Below are positions 17,159 through 27,147 of a stretch of DNA of 64,000 nucleotides, piece after piece. The stretch covers positions 1,922,001 through 1,986,000 of the forward strand of contig NZ_JACFXW010000001.1 in assembly GCF_014158035.1 (NCBI RefSeq). The letters run 5' to 3'. The notes beneath the pieces were generated by a model, which made no database searches, was not told the DNA's origin, and saw only the letters and a program-made list of their open reading frames with translations. The position numbers and the translations under genes were made by a program. The DNA comes from Rhizobium sp. G21. GTDB taxonomy: Bacteria > Pseudomonadota > Alphaproteobacteria > Rhizobiales > Rhizobiaceae. Numbering within the stretch: position 1 is the stretch's first letter; every line of letters begins with the position of its first letter.

Positions 17159-18385
17159 TCACATCTCCCGGAGCGTCGGTATGGCTGTCGCGAACTTCCC
17201 ATCCCAGTCTCTGATATAGGAAAGCTGCGTCATGATTTCGTTCTGGATGTTCCATGGCAGTATCACCACCCTGTCGGGCCTTTCGGCTTTCAGCCTCGCT
17301 TCGTCGACCACGGGAATCCGGCTGCCCGGCAGGAACGCGCCCTGCTTGGCCGGGTTTTTATCCACCACGAACGAGAGAAGGTCGCGCTTGACGCCGCCGA
17401 AATTCAGAAGCGTATTGCCCTTCGCCGCCGCGCCATAGGCCGCGACTTTGAGGCCCTTCCGGCGGCAATCGATCAGATAGACCACGACATCGTTTCGCAC
17501 CCGCTCCGCCTCGGCCTGGAATCCCGTATAGAATTCAGCCGAAAGCAGCCCCGCTCGTTCCTCGGTCGCCATCATCATGCCCACGGAGGCTTGCTCAGGC
17601 CTTGAGCGCGCGTCCGTACGGCAGGCGAAGACCCTGAGGCTGCCGCCATGCCACGGCGTCGTCTCGACATCGAAGATCCGAAGACCATTTGCGTCGAAAA
17701 CCCGCTTGACCGCATGCAGCGAGAGATAGGAGTAGTGCTCGTGATAGGCGGTATCGAACTGCCGCTCCTCGACCATATTGAGCAGATGCGGGAATTCGAA
17801 CGTCGCCACGCCTTCCGGCTGAAGCAGGCAGGCGAAGCCGGAGACGAAATCGTTGATATCCGGCACATGGGCGAGCACATTGTTGGCGGCCATCAGGTCG
17901 GCGCTCCAACCCTGGGCTTTCAGGCGTTCGGCGAGCGCGAGCCCGAAGAACTCTTCGACGACGTCGAGGCCCTTGTCTCGGGCGGCCGCGGCCGTGCTCG
18001 CAGTCGGCTCGACGCCCAGACAGGAAAAGCCGGCCGCCTTGGCGTATTGCAGGAGATAGCCGTCATTGGCGGCGATTTCGACCAGTCGCGCCCCATCGGC
18101 AAAGCCGAATCGCGCTTTCATCGCCGTCACATAGGCCTCGGCATGCTTGAGCCAGGAGGTGGAGAACGAACTGAAATAAGCATAGCTGTCCGAGAAGAAC
18201 GTCTCGCGGCTGGCGAAATCCTCGGTCTGGGTCAACAGGCAGGTCGAGCATGTCCTGATCACCAGCGGATACCAGAGTTCGGGTTCTGCGAGTTTTTCCG
18301 CCGAAAGGTAGGAATTGGAGGGCGGCGCCGTCCCCAGATCGAGAAACGGCCAGAATGTCTCGCCGCCGCAATGCCGGCATTTCAT
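17159..18385 (-). CDS. Deoxysugar C-methyltransferase (TylC3/NovU type)
   Basis: 408 residues with the three-part layout of SAM-dependent sugar C-methyltransferases. These parts are an N-terminal zinc-binding domain (MKCRHCGGE and CSTCLLTQ), a central SAM-binding domain (LVEIAANDGYLLQYAKAAG) and the C-terminal Methyltransf_14 domain (VAAYGAAAKGNTLLNFGG). Relatives add a methyl to C-3 of 4-keto-6-deoxy sugar nucleotides, giving branched sugars. Here the likely substrate is the CDP-4-keto-6-deoxyglucose made by RfbG. The ATG overlaps the epimerase stop as ATGA, so it belongs to the rfb operon. It is the gene that points most directly to a branched-chain sugar. Confidence 0.88.
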   Translation of the reverse strand: MKCRHCGGETFWPFLDLGTAPPSNSYLSAEKLAEPELWYPLVIRTCSTCLLTQTEDFASRETFFSDSYAYFSSFSTSWLKHAEAYVTAMKARFGFADGARLVEIAANDGYLLQYAKAAGFSCLGVEPTASTAAAARDKGLDVVEEFFGLALAERLKAQGWSADLMAANNVLAHVPDINDFVSGFACLLQPEGVATFEFPHLLNMVEERQFDTAYHEHYSYLSLHAVKRVFDANGLRIFDVETTPWHGGSLRVFACRTDARSRPEQASVGMMMATEERAGLLSAEFYTGFQAEAERVRNDVVVYLIDCRRKGLKVAAYGAAAKGNTLLNFGGVKRDLLSFVVDKNPAKQGAFLPGSRIPVVDEARLKAERPDRVVILPWNIQNEIMTQLSYIRDWDGKFATAIPTLREM

Positions 18386-18944
18386 GGTTCTATTCCTTCG
18401 AAGTCCTCGCCGAGCAGGGGATGGGTCCGGTCCCGCTCCGACAGGTTTGCGAGTGGCAACGGCCAGTCCACGCCCAGTCGAGGATCGGCGAGATTGAGCG
18501 CCCCCTCCGACTCCGCCTGATAGGGGGCGGAATGGGCGTAGAGCAACTGGACGTCGTCGCTCAGCGCCTGAAAGCCATGGGCGAAGCCTTCGGGGATCAG
18601 GAGCGAGGCGCAATTGTCGGCGGTGAGTTCAGCGGCGAAATGCTGCAGGAATGTCGGCGAGCCCTTGCGGATGTCGACGGCGACGTCGAGCACCGCCCCG
18701 CGCAGGCAGGTGACGAGCTTGGCGTCGGCCACGGGCGGCTTCTGGAAATGGAAGCCGCGCGCTGTCCCCGCTTCAGCGTAACCGTTTCATTGACCTGGGC
18801 GATGCCGCCGAGCCAGCCATAGGCCTTCAATCCCTCGGCGTCGAACAACCGGCTGAGATGTCCGCGATCGTCGGCGAGCCGCTTGCGTTTCAAGAGGATC
18901 AGGCCCGAAAGCGGCGTGCGGCTGGCGTCGAAACGACCGGTCAT
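18382..18944 (-). pseudogene. Sugar-nucleotide 3,5-epimerase (RmlC family), frameshifted as sequenced
   Basis: RmlC-type cupin epimerase acting on 4-keto-6-deoxy nucleotide sugars. The first part (from ATG 18944, FDASRTPLSGLILLKRKR to NETVTLKRG) and the second part (GTARGFHFQKPPVADAKL onward) lie in frames one base apart. They join exactly at a GGGG run (CCCC at 18766-18769 on the plus strand). One extra G restores a continuous 187-residue protein of normal RmlC length, including the GTxRGxHFQ motif with its catalytic His. Start and stop overlap the flanking genes as ATGA. I think the deletion is a base-calling error. In a CDP pathway it may epimerise C-3 and/or C-5. Confidence 0.8.
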
Positions 18945-20025
18945 GCGGATGTCCTTTCCTTGGCCCCGGCGCGCGCCGCCTCGCCTCGAAGGCGTCGATG
19001 TCGTCGCCGCACAGAGTTTCGGCGGAGACGCCGCCGGCGAGGCCTTTGTACCAGCGCCAGGTCCGGTCGATCGTCTCGTCGAGATCGAAGCGTGGCGCAA
19101 AGCCAAGTTCGGTTCGGGCGCGATCACTGTCGAGCGTCAAGAGCCCTGCTTCATGCGGCCCCTCGCCGCCATCGCCCCAGCGGATGCGCGAGAGGTCGAA
19201 ATGATCGGACGAACGCTCCAGGAGGTCGCGCACGCTGGCGGCGCTTTCAGAACCCGGACCGAAGTTATAGGCAGGCCCGGCGCAGGGATCGCGCCATAGT
19301 CTCTCCGCCAGCAGCAGATAACCATGCAGCGGCTCGAGCACATGCTGCCAGGGCCGCACCGCTTGCGGCCGTCGGATGTCCAGCGCGCCTCCGGTCTCGA
19401 ACGCCCTGATCACATCCGGGATCAGCCTGTCGTCGGCCCAGTCGCCGCCGCCGATGACGTTGCCGGCCCGCGCCGTGGCGACGCCGATCTGGCGCGGAAG
19501 AAAATATGACCGTCGATAGCTCGACGTGACGATGTCGGCCGCCGCCTTCGAAGCGGAATAAGGATCATGTCCGCCCAACGGATCGGTTTCAGTGAACGCC
19601 TTGCCGGTCTCGGCGTTCTCGTAGACCTTGTCCGTGGTTATCGAAACGATGACGCGCGGGCTGCCGATCGAGCGCGCCGCGTCCAACAGGTTGGCCGTGC
19701 CCTGCACATTGGTTTCGAATGTGTCGAGCGGGTCGCGATAGCCGGCGCGAACCAAAGGCTGCGCGGCCAGGTGCAGGATGATGTCGGGTTCGACCGCTTG
19801 GATGCGTGCCTTCACCGCGTCGCGGTCACGGATATCGACGATGTCTGAGCCATGCCTCGATCCGCCCAGCAGCAGATGCAACGCCGGGCGATCCGAGGCG
19901 GGATCGAGCGCCAGTCCCGCAACCTCGGCCCCCAGTCGCTTGAGCCAAAAGGCGAGCCAGGCGCCCTTGAAGCCGGTATGTCCCGTCAGAAGGACGCGCT
20001 TTCCGCGCCAGAAGTCTGCGTCCAT
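18787..20025 (-). CDS. rfbG: CDP-glucose 4,6-dehydratase, C terminus out of frame as sequenced
   Basis: Converts CDP-glucose to CDP-4-keto-6-deoxyglucose with tightly bound NAD. Visible: GHTGFKGAWLAFWL (Rossmann), TTDKVYEN, and the catalytic YSASK motif. Start ATG 20025 overlaps the rfbF stop (TGATG). As sequenced, the frame runs past the expected end to 18787, adding an Arg/Pro-rich tail that overlaps the epimerase gene. Inserting one G in the GGGG run at 18964-18967 gives a stop at 18941 that overlaps the epimerase ATG (ATGA) and a normal 361-residue protein, so the long tail is probably not real. Confidence 0.88.
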   Translation of the reverse strand: MDADFWRGKRVLLTGHTGFKGAWLAFWLKRLGAEVAGLALDPASDRPALHLLLGGSRHGSDIVDIRDRDAVKARIQAVEPDIILHLAAQPLVRAGYRDPLDTFETNVQGTANLLDAARSIGSPRVIVSITTDKVYENAETGKAFTETDPLGGHDPYSASKAAADIVTSSYRRSYFLPRQIGVATARAGNVIGGGDWADDRLIPDVIRAFETGGALDIRRPQAVRPWQHVLEPLHGYLLLAERLWRDPCAGPAYNFGPGSESAASVRDLLERSSDHFDLSRIRWGDGGEGPHEAGLLTLDSDRARTELGFAPRFDLDETIDRTWRWYKGLAGGVSAETLCGDDIDAFEARRRAPGPRKGHPHDRSFRRQPHAAFGPDPLETQAARRRSRTSQPVVRRRGIEGLWLARRHRPGQ

Positions 20026-20795
20026 CACCACACCTTCCAGGGTGGATTGCCGGACGCCCAGAGATTTTCGAGCTGGATCTTGTCGCGCAGCGTATCCATC
20101 GGCTGCCAGAAGCCCTTGTGGAACCAGGCCTTCAGTTGTCCGTCCGCGGCGAGGCTGCCGAGAGGTTCGCCCTCGAAACTGGTGGCGTCGCCTTCGATGC
20201 GATCGATGACGCTGGGATCCAGGATGAAGAAGCCGCCATTGATGAAGCCGCCCTCGCCTTCGGGCTTTTCGACGAAACCGGAGACGTCGTCGCCTTCGAA
20301 GCGCAGCGCGCCGAAGCGGGCCGGCGGACGCACCGCGGTGACGGTCGCCAGCTTGCCATGGCTCTTGTGAAACGCGATGGTCGCGGAAATGTCGGTGTCC
20401 GCCACGCCGTCGCCATAGGTGAAGCAGAAGGGTTCGTTCGGATCGAGATAGGCGGCGACGCGTTTCAGGCGACCGCCGGTCATCGAATTCTCGCCCGTAT
20501 CCACCAGCGTGACACGCCAGGATTCGGCGTTCTGACGATGGAACTCCAACCTGTTCGCGCCGAGATCGAAGGTGATGTCGGACATGTGCAGGCTGTAATT
20601 TGCGAAGTATTCCTTGATCATATAGCCCTTGAAGCCGCAGCAGATCACGAAATCGCGCACGCCATGCGCATAATAGATTTTCATGATATGCCAGAGTATC
20701 GGCCGGGAGCCGATCTCGACCATGGGCTTGGGACGCGTATGCGTTTCCTCGGCAAGTCTGGAGCCGAGCCCGCCCGCCAAAATCACAGCCTTCAT
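20025..20795 (-). CDS. rfbF: Glucose-1-phosphate cytidylyltransferase
   Basis: Makes CDP-glucose from CTP and glucose-1-phosphate, the entry step of CDP-deoxysugar pathways. The 256-residue product has the nucleotidyltransferase motif AVILAGGLGSRLAEET, then RPKPMVEIG, the RfbF-typical VCCGFKGYMIKEYF-like stretch (here VICCGFKGYMIKEYF) and the end GNPPWKVW. Length equals the family norm. It is the first gene of the minus-strand glycan operon and overlaps rfbG. The absence of an RfbH-type dehydratase shows that the pathway does not go to 3,6-dideoxyhexoses. Confidence 0.95.
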   Translation of the reverse strand: MKAVILAGGLGSRLAEETHTRPKPMVEIGSRPILWHIMKIYYAHGVRDFVICCGFKGYMIKEYFANYSLHMSDITFDLGANRLEFHRQNAESWRVTLVDTGENSMTGGRLKRVAAYLDPNEPFCFTYGDGVADTDISATIAFHKSHGKLATVTAVRPPARFGALRFEGDDVSGFVEKPEGEGGFINGGFFILDPSVIDRIEGDATSFEGEPLGSLAADGQLKAWFHKGFWQPMDTLRDKIQLENLWASGNPPWKVW

Positions 20796-20984
20796 GTCTG
20801 CTTCACCCGCGAATCATCCTGCCGCTCGATGGGCCATCTGTCCAAGTCTTGGGCCAAGAAGCTTATGCGGGCCTAAAGCTCTTGCCGGAAGCGGGAAAGG
20901 CGCCTATCAGATAATGTATTTTCGGCAACTGGAATATTCGCGCCGATTTAAAGCCGACAGCCCCGCAAGAGAGCGACCCGCCCA

Positions 20985-21551
20985 ATGTTGTCCATGCCGC
21001 AGAAAATCCATATCAAGCGACAGAACTTCATTTCCCTGCGATCGAGGCTTTCGGCGCGTTTGATAAGCCAGCAGTGTCGGGTGTTCTTCCACGAGGCGAA
21101 GGAAGAAGCGGTCAAGCAAGGCGTCAAGGACATCGGCGCCGCGTTCCTGCGGCTGGAAACCTTCCGTGATTTCGACAATCTCGAAGCCGATTTCGGCTTT
21201 TTCACCGACAGGCCCATGCGCGCCAACGGCCCCTTTCATGCCGGCAGCCTGCCGGCCGCCGACTATCTGCAGGCGAGTTGGCACGGCCCCTATGATCGTC
21301 TGCGCGACGTTCATGTGATCGCCATCCAATGGGCCAATTACATGAAGTACACGATCGACAGCACGCGTGACGAGAAGGGCCTGCATTTCGGCTGTCTTCT
21401 CAACATCTTCAAAGTCTGTGATCTGACCGAGCCGGATTCGTCGAAATGGGAGACGGACATCCTGTTCCGACTGCGGCGGCGCCAGAGGGGAGAGGCGCCG
21501 GCGCCCTTCGTCCACTCGCTGCCGCCGCCTGTCCCGGTCGAGTCCGCCTGA
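20985..21551 (+). CDS. GyrI-like effector-binding domain protein
   Basis: 188 residues without membrane segment. The central part (about 40-130) shows the GyrI/AraC-effector-binding pattern: ADFGFFTDRP, then SLPAADYLQASWHGPYDRL, where the G-P-Y element is typical of the domain. Such proteins bind small amphipathic ligands or sequester toxic compounds. No DNA-binding domain is attached. The basic C-terminal segment (about 165-188) is unusual. The start at ATG 20985 has only a weak GAGAG site. It is divergent from rfbF with 189 bp between. Confidence 0.6.
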   Translation: MLSMPQKIHIKRQNFISLRSRLSARLISQQCRVFFHEAKEEAVKQGVKDIGAAFLRLETFRDFDNLEADFGFFTDRPMRANGPFHAGSLPAADYLQASWHGPYDRLRDVHVIAIQWANYMKYTIDSTRDEKGLHFGCLLNIFKVCDLTEPDSSKWETDILFRLRRRQRGEAPAPFVHSLPPPVPVESA

Positions 21552-21553
21552 TC

Positions 21554-23546
21554 TCACATTTGATCGCGCGGGACGGTCTTGGCATAGGACTTGCGGAAGA
21601 ACTCGTCCTCCCCGTCGATCGCCACGACTTCGGCGTCGATGATCCAGTCGGTGGCGGTGCAGGCGATGCGCGCCGTCGAGATCGTGCGCACGAACCAGTT
21701 GGGCCGCGACATGTCGCAGGTCCACACCGAGACGCCGCTCATCGAGGTCGGGTCGTTGTCCGCGATCGTCCAGAGCTCTTCGCGCAATTGCCGGCTCGAC
21801 AGTCCCGTGCCGGGATGTTCGTGCAGACCGGTGTCCTCGTGGATGCGGTATTCGGTGCGGGCATGGGTCAGGTCACGCGTCACTGTTCGGCTGGTGTCGC
21901 CAGGCGCATGCTCGATATAGGTCGGCAGCGGCGACGGATCTTCCGGCTCCTTCATGACGATCCGCTCGGCCTCGCCCAGCTTCGGCAGCATGAGTTCGAC
22001 CGAGCCGAGGTCGATATCGAGCGTCACGTCGGTCGGCGGCGGCAGGATCATCGGCCAGTAAGCGGTCGACAGCGACAGCCGGATGCGATGCCCCGGCTCG
22101 AACCGGTAACCGCAGGCGTCCAGCGTCAACTCGATCTCCGTGTCTTCGCCGGGGACGAGCGGTTCGGGGCGCTCGTTGGAAATCCGGTGCGCCAGGTTTA
22201 GAACCCCGAAGCTGACGCGCAACGCCGTCCCGTCAGGATGGACGTCGACCAGGCGGGCGCAGAGATTGGCGAGCTCCGCATCGGCTTTCAGCGTGAGACG
22301 AACGACGGGCATGCCGAGATAGTCGTAGGCTTCCGTCAGCGGCGCGGTTTCGAACACCAGCGAACCGGCGTCGTCGCCTCTCTGGTCGACCGCCATTTCG
22401 GCGTCCGGCTTCAGGGTGAAATATTCACCCGACGCCGTGCCGGTGGCGAGCGGCGAACGGAGTTCGATCCGTTCCTCGGCCCGGGCTGCGCCGTCGATAA
22501 ACAGCGTGCGAGCGCCGTCGAGCCGGAGCACGTCCATCTCGGGCGCGGTCCAACGGGGTTTGGCGATCCAGAAGCCCGGGTCGAAATCGCGACGCGGCGC
22601 CGGCTTGACGGCGTCCATGATATAGGCGCGCACCTGCGGCAGATCTTCGGCGCCGTTCTCCTCGCCTTTCAACCATCGGCTCCACCAGCGGATCGCTTCG
22701 CCGAGAAAATCGGCCCGCGGCTTGGGCCAGGCGAAATGCGGATATTTATGCACCCAGGGGCCGATGATCGCCTTGGACTTCTCGCCAAGTCCCTCGACCG
22801 CCTTCAGGGGCGTATTGCGGTAACCGTCGGCCCAACCGGCGATCACCAGCGTCGGAATTTCGACGTCGTCGAAATTCTCGCAGATAGACCCATGTTTCCA
22901 GAAGTCGTCGCGACGCTGATGCTCGAGCCATTCCTCCATGAAGAAAGGTTCGGCGTCGAGCCGCTCCTGCCACATTTCCTTCAGCGATTGCCGGTCAGTT
23001 CCGGATCGGGCGAGCGCGACTGATAGGCGAGCATGGTCGCCGCCCAGGACAATTGCGCCGAGAGATGGCAGCCGTTCTTATAATGGATGTCGTCGTTGTA
23101 GCGATCGACGGTCGAGGCGATGGAGATCACCGCCTTGAGCGCAGGCGGCCGCAACGCCGCGACCTGAAGCGAATTGAAGCCGCCCCAGGAAATACCCATC
23201 ATGCCGACCGAGCCGTTGCACCAGGGCTGCTCGGCGATCCAGGCGATGAGTTCGCAGGCGTTGGCAAGTTCGAGCGGCGTGTATTCGCCGTCGATCACGC
23301 CGTCGGATTCCCCGAACCCCTGATATCGACCCGGACGCCGGCGATGCCGGCTGCAGCGAAGACCGGATAGGTGGATTCGTCGCGCGGGCTGGTCCCGTCC
23401 CGCTTGCGATAGGGCAGGAATTCGAACACCGCCGGAACCGGATCGGCCTCGGCATCGTCCGGCATCCAGATGCGGGCCGCCAGGCGCGTGCCGTCCTTGA
23501 GCGTGATCCATTGATTTTCAATCGTGGTGAAGGAGCGGTCGGCCAT
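21554..23546 (-). pseudogene. CocE/NonD family hydrolase (X-Pro dipeptidyl-peptidase S15 type), two frameshifts as sequenced
   Basis: Alpha/beta hydrolase of the S15/CocE family, which cleaves esters or amides. Three consecutive segments in different frames make one protein: 23546 to about 23311 (with DIRGSG), then ESDGVIDGEYTPLE through the nucleophile motif GISWGG, then MWQERLDAEPF through a C-terminal jelly-roll domain. One missing base lies at the CCCC run 23310-23313 and one near 22982, where adding a G turns a TGA stop into Trp. Repaired length is about 664 residues, typical of the family. No substitution-type damage is visible. It converges with the GyrI-like gene, 2 bp apart. Confidence 0.8.
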
Positions 23547-23701
23547 GGTGTTTCCGTCATGTGAAAGGAGCAGTCGTCTCGGCGACGACTCTAGGATCCG
23601 GGGCGCCGAATGTCATTTCAAATGCGCCCCGGTCAGGCCGATTTGCGGCCTGCTGATATGATCATAACTTCGTAATATGCGCCATCCGCCGACGCCAAAC
23701 C

Positions 23702-24651
23702 TCACCAGCCGGGCAGCATATGCCCCGCCTTCAGACGCGGCATGCGAGGCCACATCTTCACGTCGCGATCGAGCTCGTCGTCGACATTGGCGGGCGTGAT
23801 ATTGTCGAGGCAGGCGGAGATATGGGCGGTAATGGCGTTGGTCAGCGAGGTCGACAGGCCCGTGCGCTTCATGATGCCGATCTGCACCGGCGCGAGCGGC
23901 GGAAGCCGTCCGGCTGCCCCAAAACCTTCATGCCGGTGCGCAGCGCCGATTCCGGCAGCACCGACACGGCCATGCCGGCGAGCACGGCGGCCGCGACGAC
24001 GGTGGACGACCAGCTGGTGAAAAGGATCTGATATTCGCGGCCGATGGAATCGAGCGAGGCGCAGGCGAGCCGCCGCCACTGGCAATCGCGACGGCCCAAC
24101 GCCAGCGGCACCGGGGCGTTGTCCGGCAGCGGGTGGTTGGCCGAGGTCACCCAGCAGAGCGGTTCGGTGCGGACCACTTCAGATTCGCGCTCCAGCGGAT
24201 TGTGGGTGACGAGCGCGATATCGAGTTCGCCGCGCGCCATTTTCTCCGCCAGCGCCACCGAGGGCTCGCATTCGATATACAGTTCGACGTTTGGATGCGA
24301 TCGCGCGAAGCGCTGGATGATCTCCGGCATATAACGGTCGGCATAATCATCGGGCGTGCCGATCCTGAGCGTGCCTTCGAGACGGTTGTCGTCGAAGGCG
24401 GCGACCGCTTCGTTGTTGAGGCGGATCATCCGCCGGGCGTAATTCAGGAGCTTCTCGCCTTCGGGCGTCAGGCGGTTGCCGCGGCCGTCCTTCACGAACA
24501 ACGGCTTGCGGATGCGTTCCTCCAGCCGCCGCATCTGCATCGACACCGCCGATTGGGTCTTGAACACACGTTCGGCGGCCTTGGTGAAACTGCCCGCGTC
24601 TGCAATCGCGACGAAGGTCTGCAACTGATCGATATCAAGCGGCGTGGACAT
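23702..24651 (-). pseudogene. LysR family transcriptional regulator, frameshifted near the C terminus as sequenced
   Basis: LysR-type activator/repressor with an N-terminal helix-turn-helix (about 8-65, FTKAAERVFKTQSAVSMQMRRL) and a substrate-binding domain opening LRIGTPDDYADRYMP. The frame breaks near 23901, where one extra base in a GG run continues the domain as PPLAPVQIGIMKRTGLS and on to a stop at 23702. Repaired length is 316 residues, normal for the family. Start is ATG 24651 with a GGGGG site; a GTG 6 bases upstream is possible. It is divergent from the DUF1127 gene, a common LysR arrangement, so that gene may be a target. Confidence 0.8.
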
Positions 24652-24781
24652 GCGCACCCCCTACACATAAGAACCGTTGATGATAACGATTAGAAACATT
24701 CGTTGGACTGATCAATAGGATTCTTTTTATCTGGCCATCATCGAGACAGACGATGGCGATGGCCCGACCGGGGAGAGTTCA

Positions 24782-25069
24782 ATGGCGACGCGCGACACAT
24801 ATGCGGCAAGCGCAGAGTCCGGCATAAAAATTTTTTTTTTGCAGAACTGGACGGTACTCCCCTTGCGCGGGCTTGTGCAAATCTATCGGACGTACAAAAA
24901 CCGTCGCGTGATTGCGTCGATGCGCGACTTCGATGACGCGCAACTGGCCGACATCGGCTTGAACCGGCGCGACATCGACGATGCTTTGGAACGGGCGTTC
25001 AGGGATAACCCCTACGCCGCTCTGATCCAGGCGCGCGACAAGACCGTCCGCGGCATGCGCCGCTTCTGA
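24782..25069 (+). CDS. DUF1127 (YjiS-like) protein with an internal T10 tract
   Basis: 95 residues. The C-terminal two thirds match the DUF1127 pattern: a basic helix YRTYKNRRVIASMRDFDD followed by LADIGLNRRDIDDALE. Small DUF1127 proteins in alphaproteobacteria affect phosphate, RNA and stress responses. A run of ten T at 24831-24840 encodes I-F-F-L before the domain; gain or loss of one T would abolish the protein, so the gene could switch on and off by slippage. Start ATG 24782 has a GGGGAG site. Divergent LysR upstream. Confidence 0.85.
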   Translation: MATRDTYAASAESGIKIFFLQNWTVLPLRGLVQIYRTYKNRRVIASMRDFDDAQLADIGLNRRDIDDALERAFRDNPYAALIQARDKTVRGMRRF

Positions 25070-25216
25070 GAAATTTCGCCTTTGCTGAAAGGCGCACGCG
25101 TTTCCCCGCAGGGTTTCGCCAAGCAGACCCTGCCATTTGCCCGGTCGCATTGCCTCCCAGCGATGCACCGGGTTTTTTCTGCCGATTTCCCGGGCGCGGG
25201 CTCCGTGATCCGGATC

Positions 25217-25835
25217 TCAGCGCGCGAATGCGGCGAGCTGGGTCCGGATCATGATCTTGTAGTCGTTGATGACCGCATCGGCTTCGTCGGGCCCGAGCGA
25301 AAGGGCCAGTCGCACAGCTCCGCTCGCCAGCTGGAACATCAGGAACGTCACGCGCTGAAACGCCTCGAATTGCTCTTCGGCGATGAACGGTCGTGCGCTC
25401 TGCGAAAACTGGTCGGCGTGGCGGCGCGTGGCGGCGATATCGGCGCCCTTGGAGCTCTTGTCGGCCTGGACGGCGTTGACCATGTCGAGAATGGCGGGAT
25501 CGCCGACAATGCGGCGGTAGTAATAGTCGAGCAAGGCGACGGCGGCGTTGCAGATCTCGTCGAGATCTCCGGCTTTTCCAAGACCGCTGCCGAGAACCGA
25601 ATCCAGTTCCGAGATCCATTGGTTATGCAGCATCGACACGATGGAGGACTTATTGGGAAAATACTGATAGAGCGAGGAGATCGGTCCCCGGCCAACGCCG
25701 CGATTTCCCGCATCTTGACCGCGTCGATTCCTTTTCTCCGATCAATTGCTTGGCGGCGGCCAGTATTTCCTCGACGCGCTCCCGACTGCGATCCTGTTTC
25801 GGAGAACGCCTCAAATTGGAATCCAGATCCTGCAT
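25217..25835 (-). pseudogene. TetR family regulator, two frameshifts as sequenced
   Basis: Three short frames join into one TetR protein. Residues 1-35 (QDRSRERVEEILAAAKQLIG) are followed by MREIAALAG and then ISSLYQYFPNKSSIVSM, which together form the helix-turn-helix. The ligand domain then continues to the stop at 25217. One base is missing around 25730-25735 and one at the CCCC run 25686-25689; with both restored the HTH spacing equals that of normal TetR proteins and the total is 206 residues. It is divergent from the MFS transporter, the standard layout for a local repressor of an efflux or uptake gene. Confidence 0.75.
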
Positions 25836-25956
25836 GCCTCAGCGGCCCTTCCCTCTGCGCCCCTACTTGACAAAAAGATGATCAACTGTCAGCTTCTTTA
25901 TAAGGGGAATATAAACAAAACCAATTGAGCAATCCGCAAGAAAAAGCAAGCGGGGG

Positions 25957-27143
25957 ATGGGCGTGCAGATGGGTAATGGCGCATCCATGCGCCGAGAACT
26001 GACGTCATGGCGTCGAAGCGACCTCGCATCATCCATGGCCGTCGGCTCTCTGGGCGCCCTGTCGCTGGGGTTGCAGCCGGTTCTGCTCGGAGGGCTCTTC
26101 ACTGAGGGACGGGCGACATTCGATGAAATCGCCATTCTCGCTACATTGGAAATGCTGGCGATCGGCCTTGGATCGGCCATGCTGAACCTGATCGGCGGGC
26201 CTGGGTCGATGCGGCTGAAGGCGTCCGTTCTTTTGGTCCTGACGGCTGCCGCCCATACCGCGACAGCCTTTGCACCGAGCCCCTGTGGCTCATCCTGATC
26301 CGGGTCTTTGCGGGGTTCATGCAAGGCGGGTTGATCGCAGTCGCGATCGAACTCATTGCCCGAAGCCCGGCGCCCGGTCGCAATGGCGGCTGGTTCATCA
26401 TCGTCCAGACACTGGCTCAGAGTCTCGCCGCGGCGGTCATCGCGCTGGCGATCGCGCCGGCCTGGGGCTCCACCGGCAGCTTCGTCTTCCTGACCGGCGT
26501 CACTCTCGCCGGCCTCCTGATCGCGCCGCGCCTGCTCGACGACTATGGTCCGCTCTCGGCGGACGCTGCGCTTCGCCCCCATGCGATGCTCGCGCTTCGT
26601 CCGGCCCTGGCGCTTCTCTCCATCTTCACCCTCTATATGTTCACAGGATCGATCTGGGCGTTTCTCGAGCCGCTCGGCGCGCAGAACGATGTCCCTTCGG
26701 CGACGGTCGGCCTGATCGTGTCGGTGTCGCTCCTGGCCCAGGTCGCCGGAGCCGTCGCCGCCACTGCTCTGGAGCCGAAGATCCCCTTCGTCGGCATGCT
26801 GACGCTCTCGGCGCTGGTCGCGGTCGGCATCGGAGCCGCTTTCACCCGAGAGGTTTCGCTGCCCTTTTTCTGGCTGCTGTCGCTGTCTTCGGGCTTCCTG
26901 TTGTTGTTCGTCACCCCCTGGCAGATCGCCATGACGGTGGCGGCGGACGGCACGCGGCGAACCGCGCTGCTCACGCCCGCCGCACAATTGTTCGGCGGCG
27001 CGCTCGGACCCGCCGGAGCTTCGTTTTTCGTCACCGGGAGCGACTACAGGCCGATCGCCGTGTTCGCCGGCGCATCGGCCCTGGTCAGTCTGGCGCTGAC
27101 GCTGTCTTTCGGCTTCGCACGATCAGGACGCAAAGGATTTTGA
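25957..27143 (+). pseudogene. MFS transporter, frameshifted as sequenced
   Basis: Two frames give a single 395-residue membrane protein with about twelve hydrophobic segments, as in major facilitator transporters. The break is at the CCCC run 26280-26283: with one extra C the first part (ending TATAFAPSP) continues as LWLILIRVFAGFMQGG without loss. The substrate is unknown. Several starts are possible (ATG 25957, 25969, 25987); 25957 is used here. The divergent TetR gene suggests local repression, and the aldonolactone oxidase starts 5 bp downstream, so the transported compound may feed that enzyme. Confidence 0.72.
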
Positions 27144-27147
27144 CACG

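Noticed and set aside
18787..18940. A real C-terminal extension of CDP-glucose dehydratase overlapping the epimerase gene
   Set aside because: The tail is Arg/Pro-rich without similarity to the family, and a one-base repair gives the expected length and an ATGA junction.
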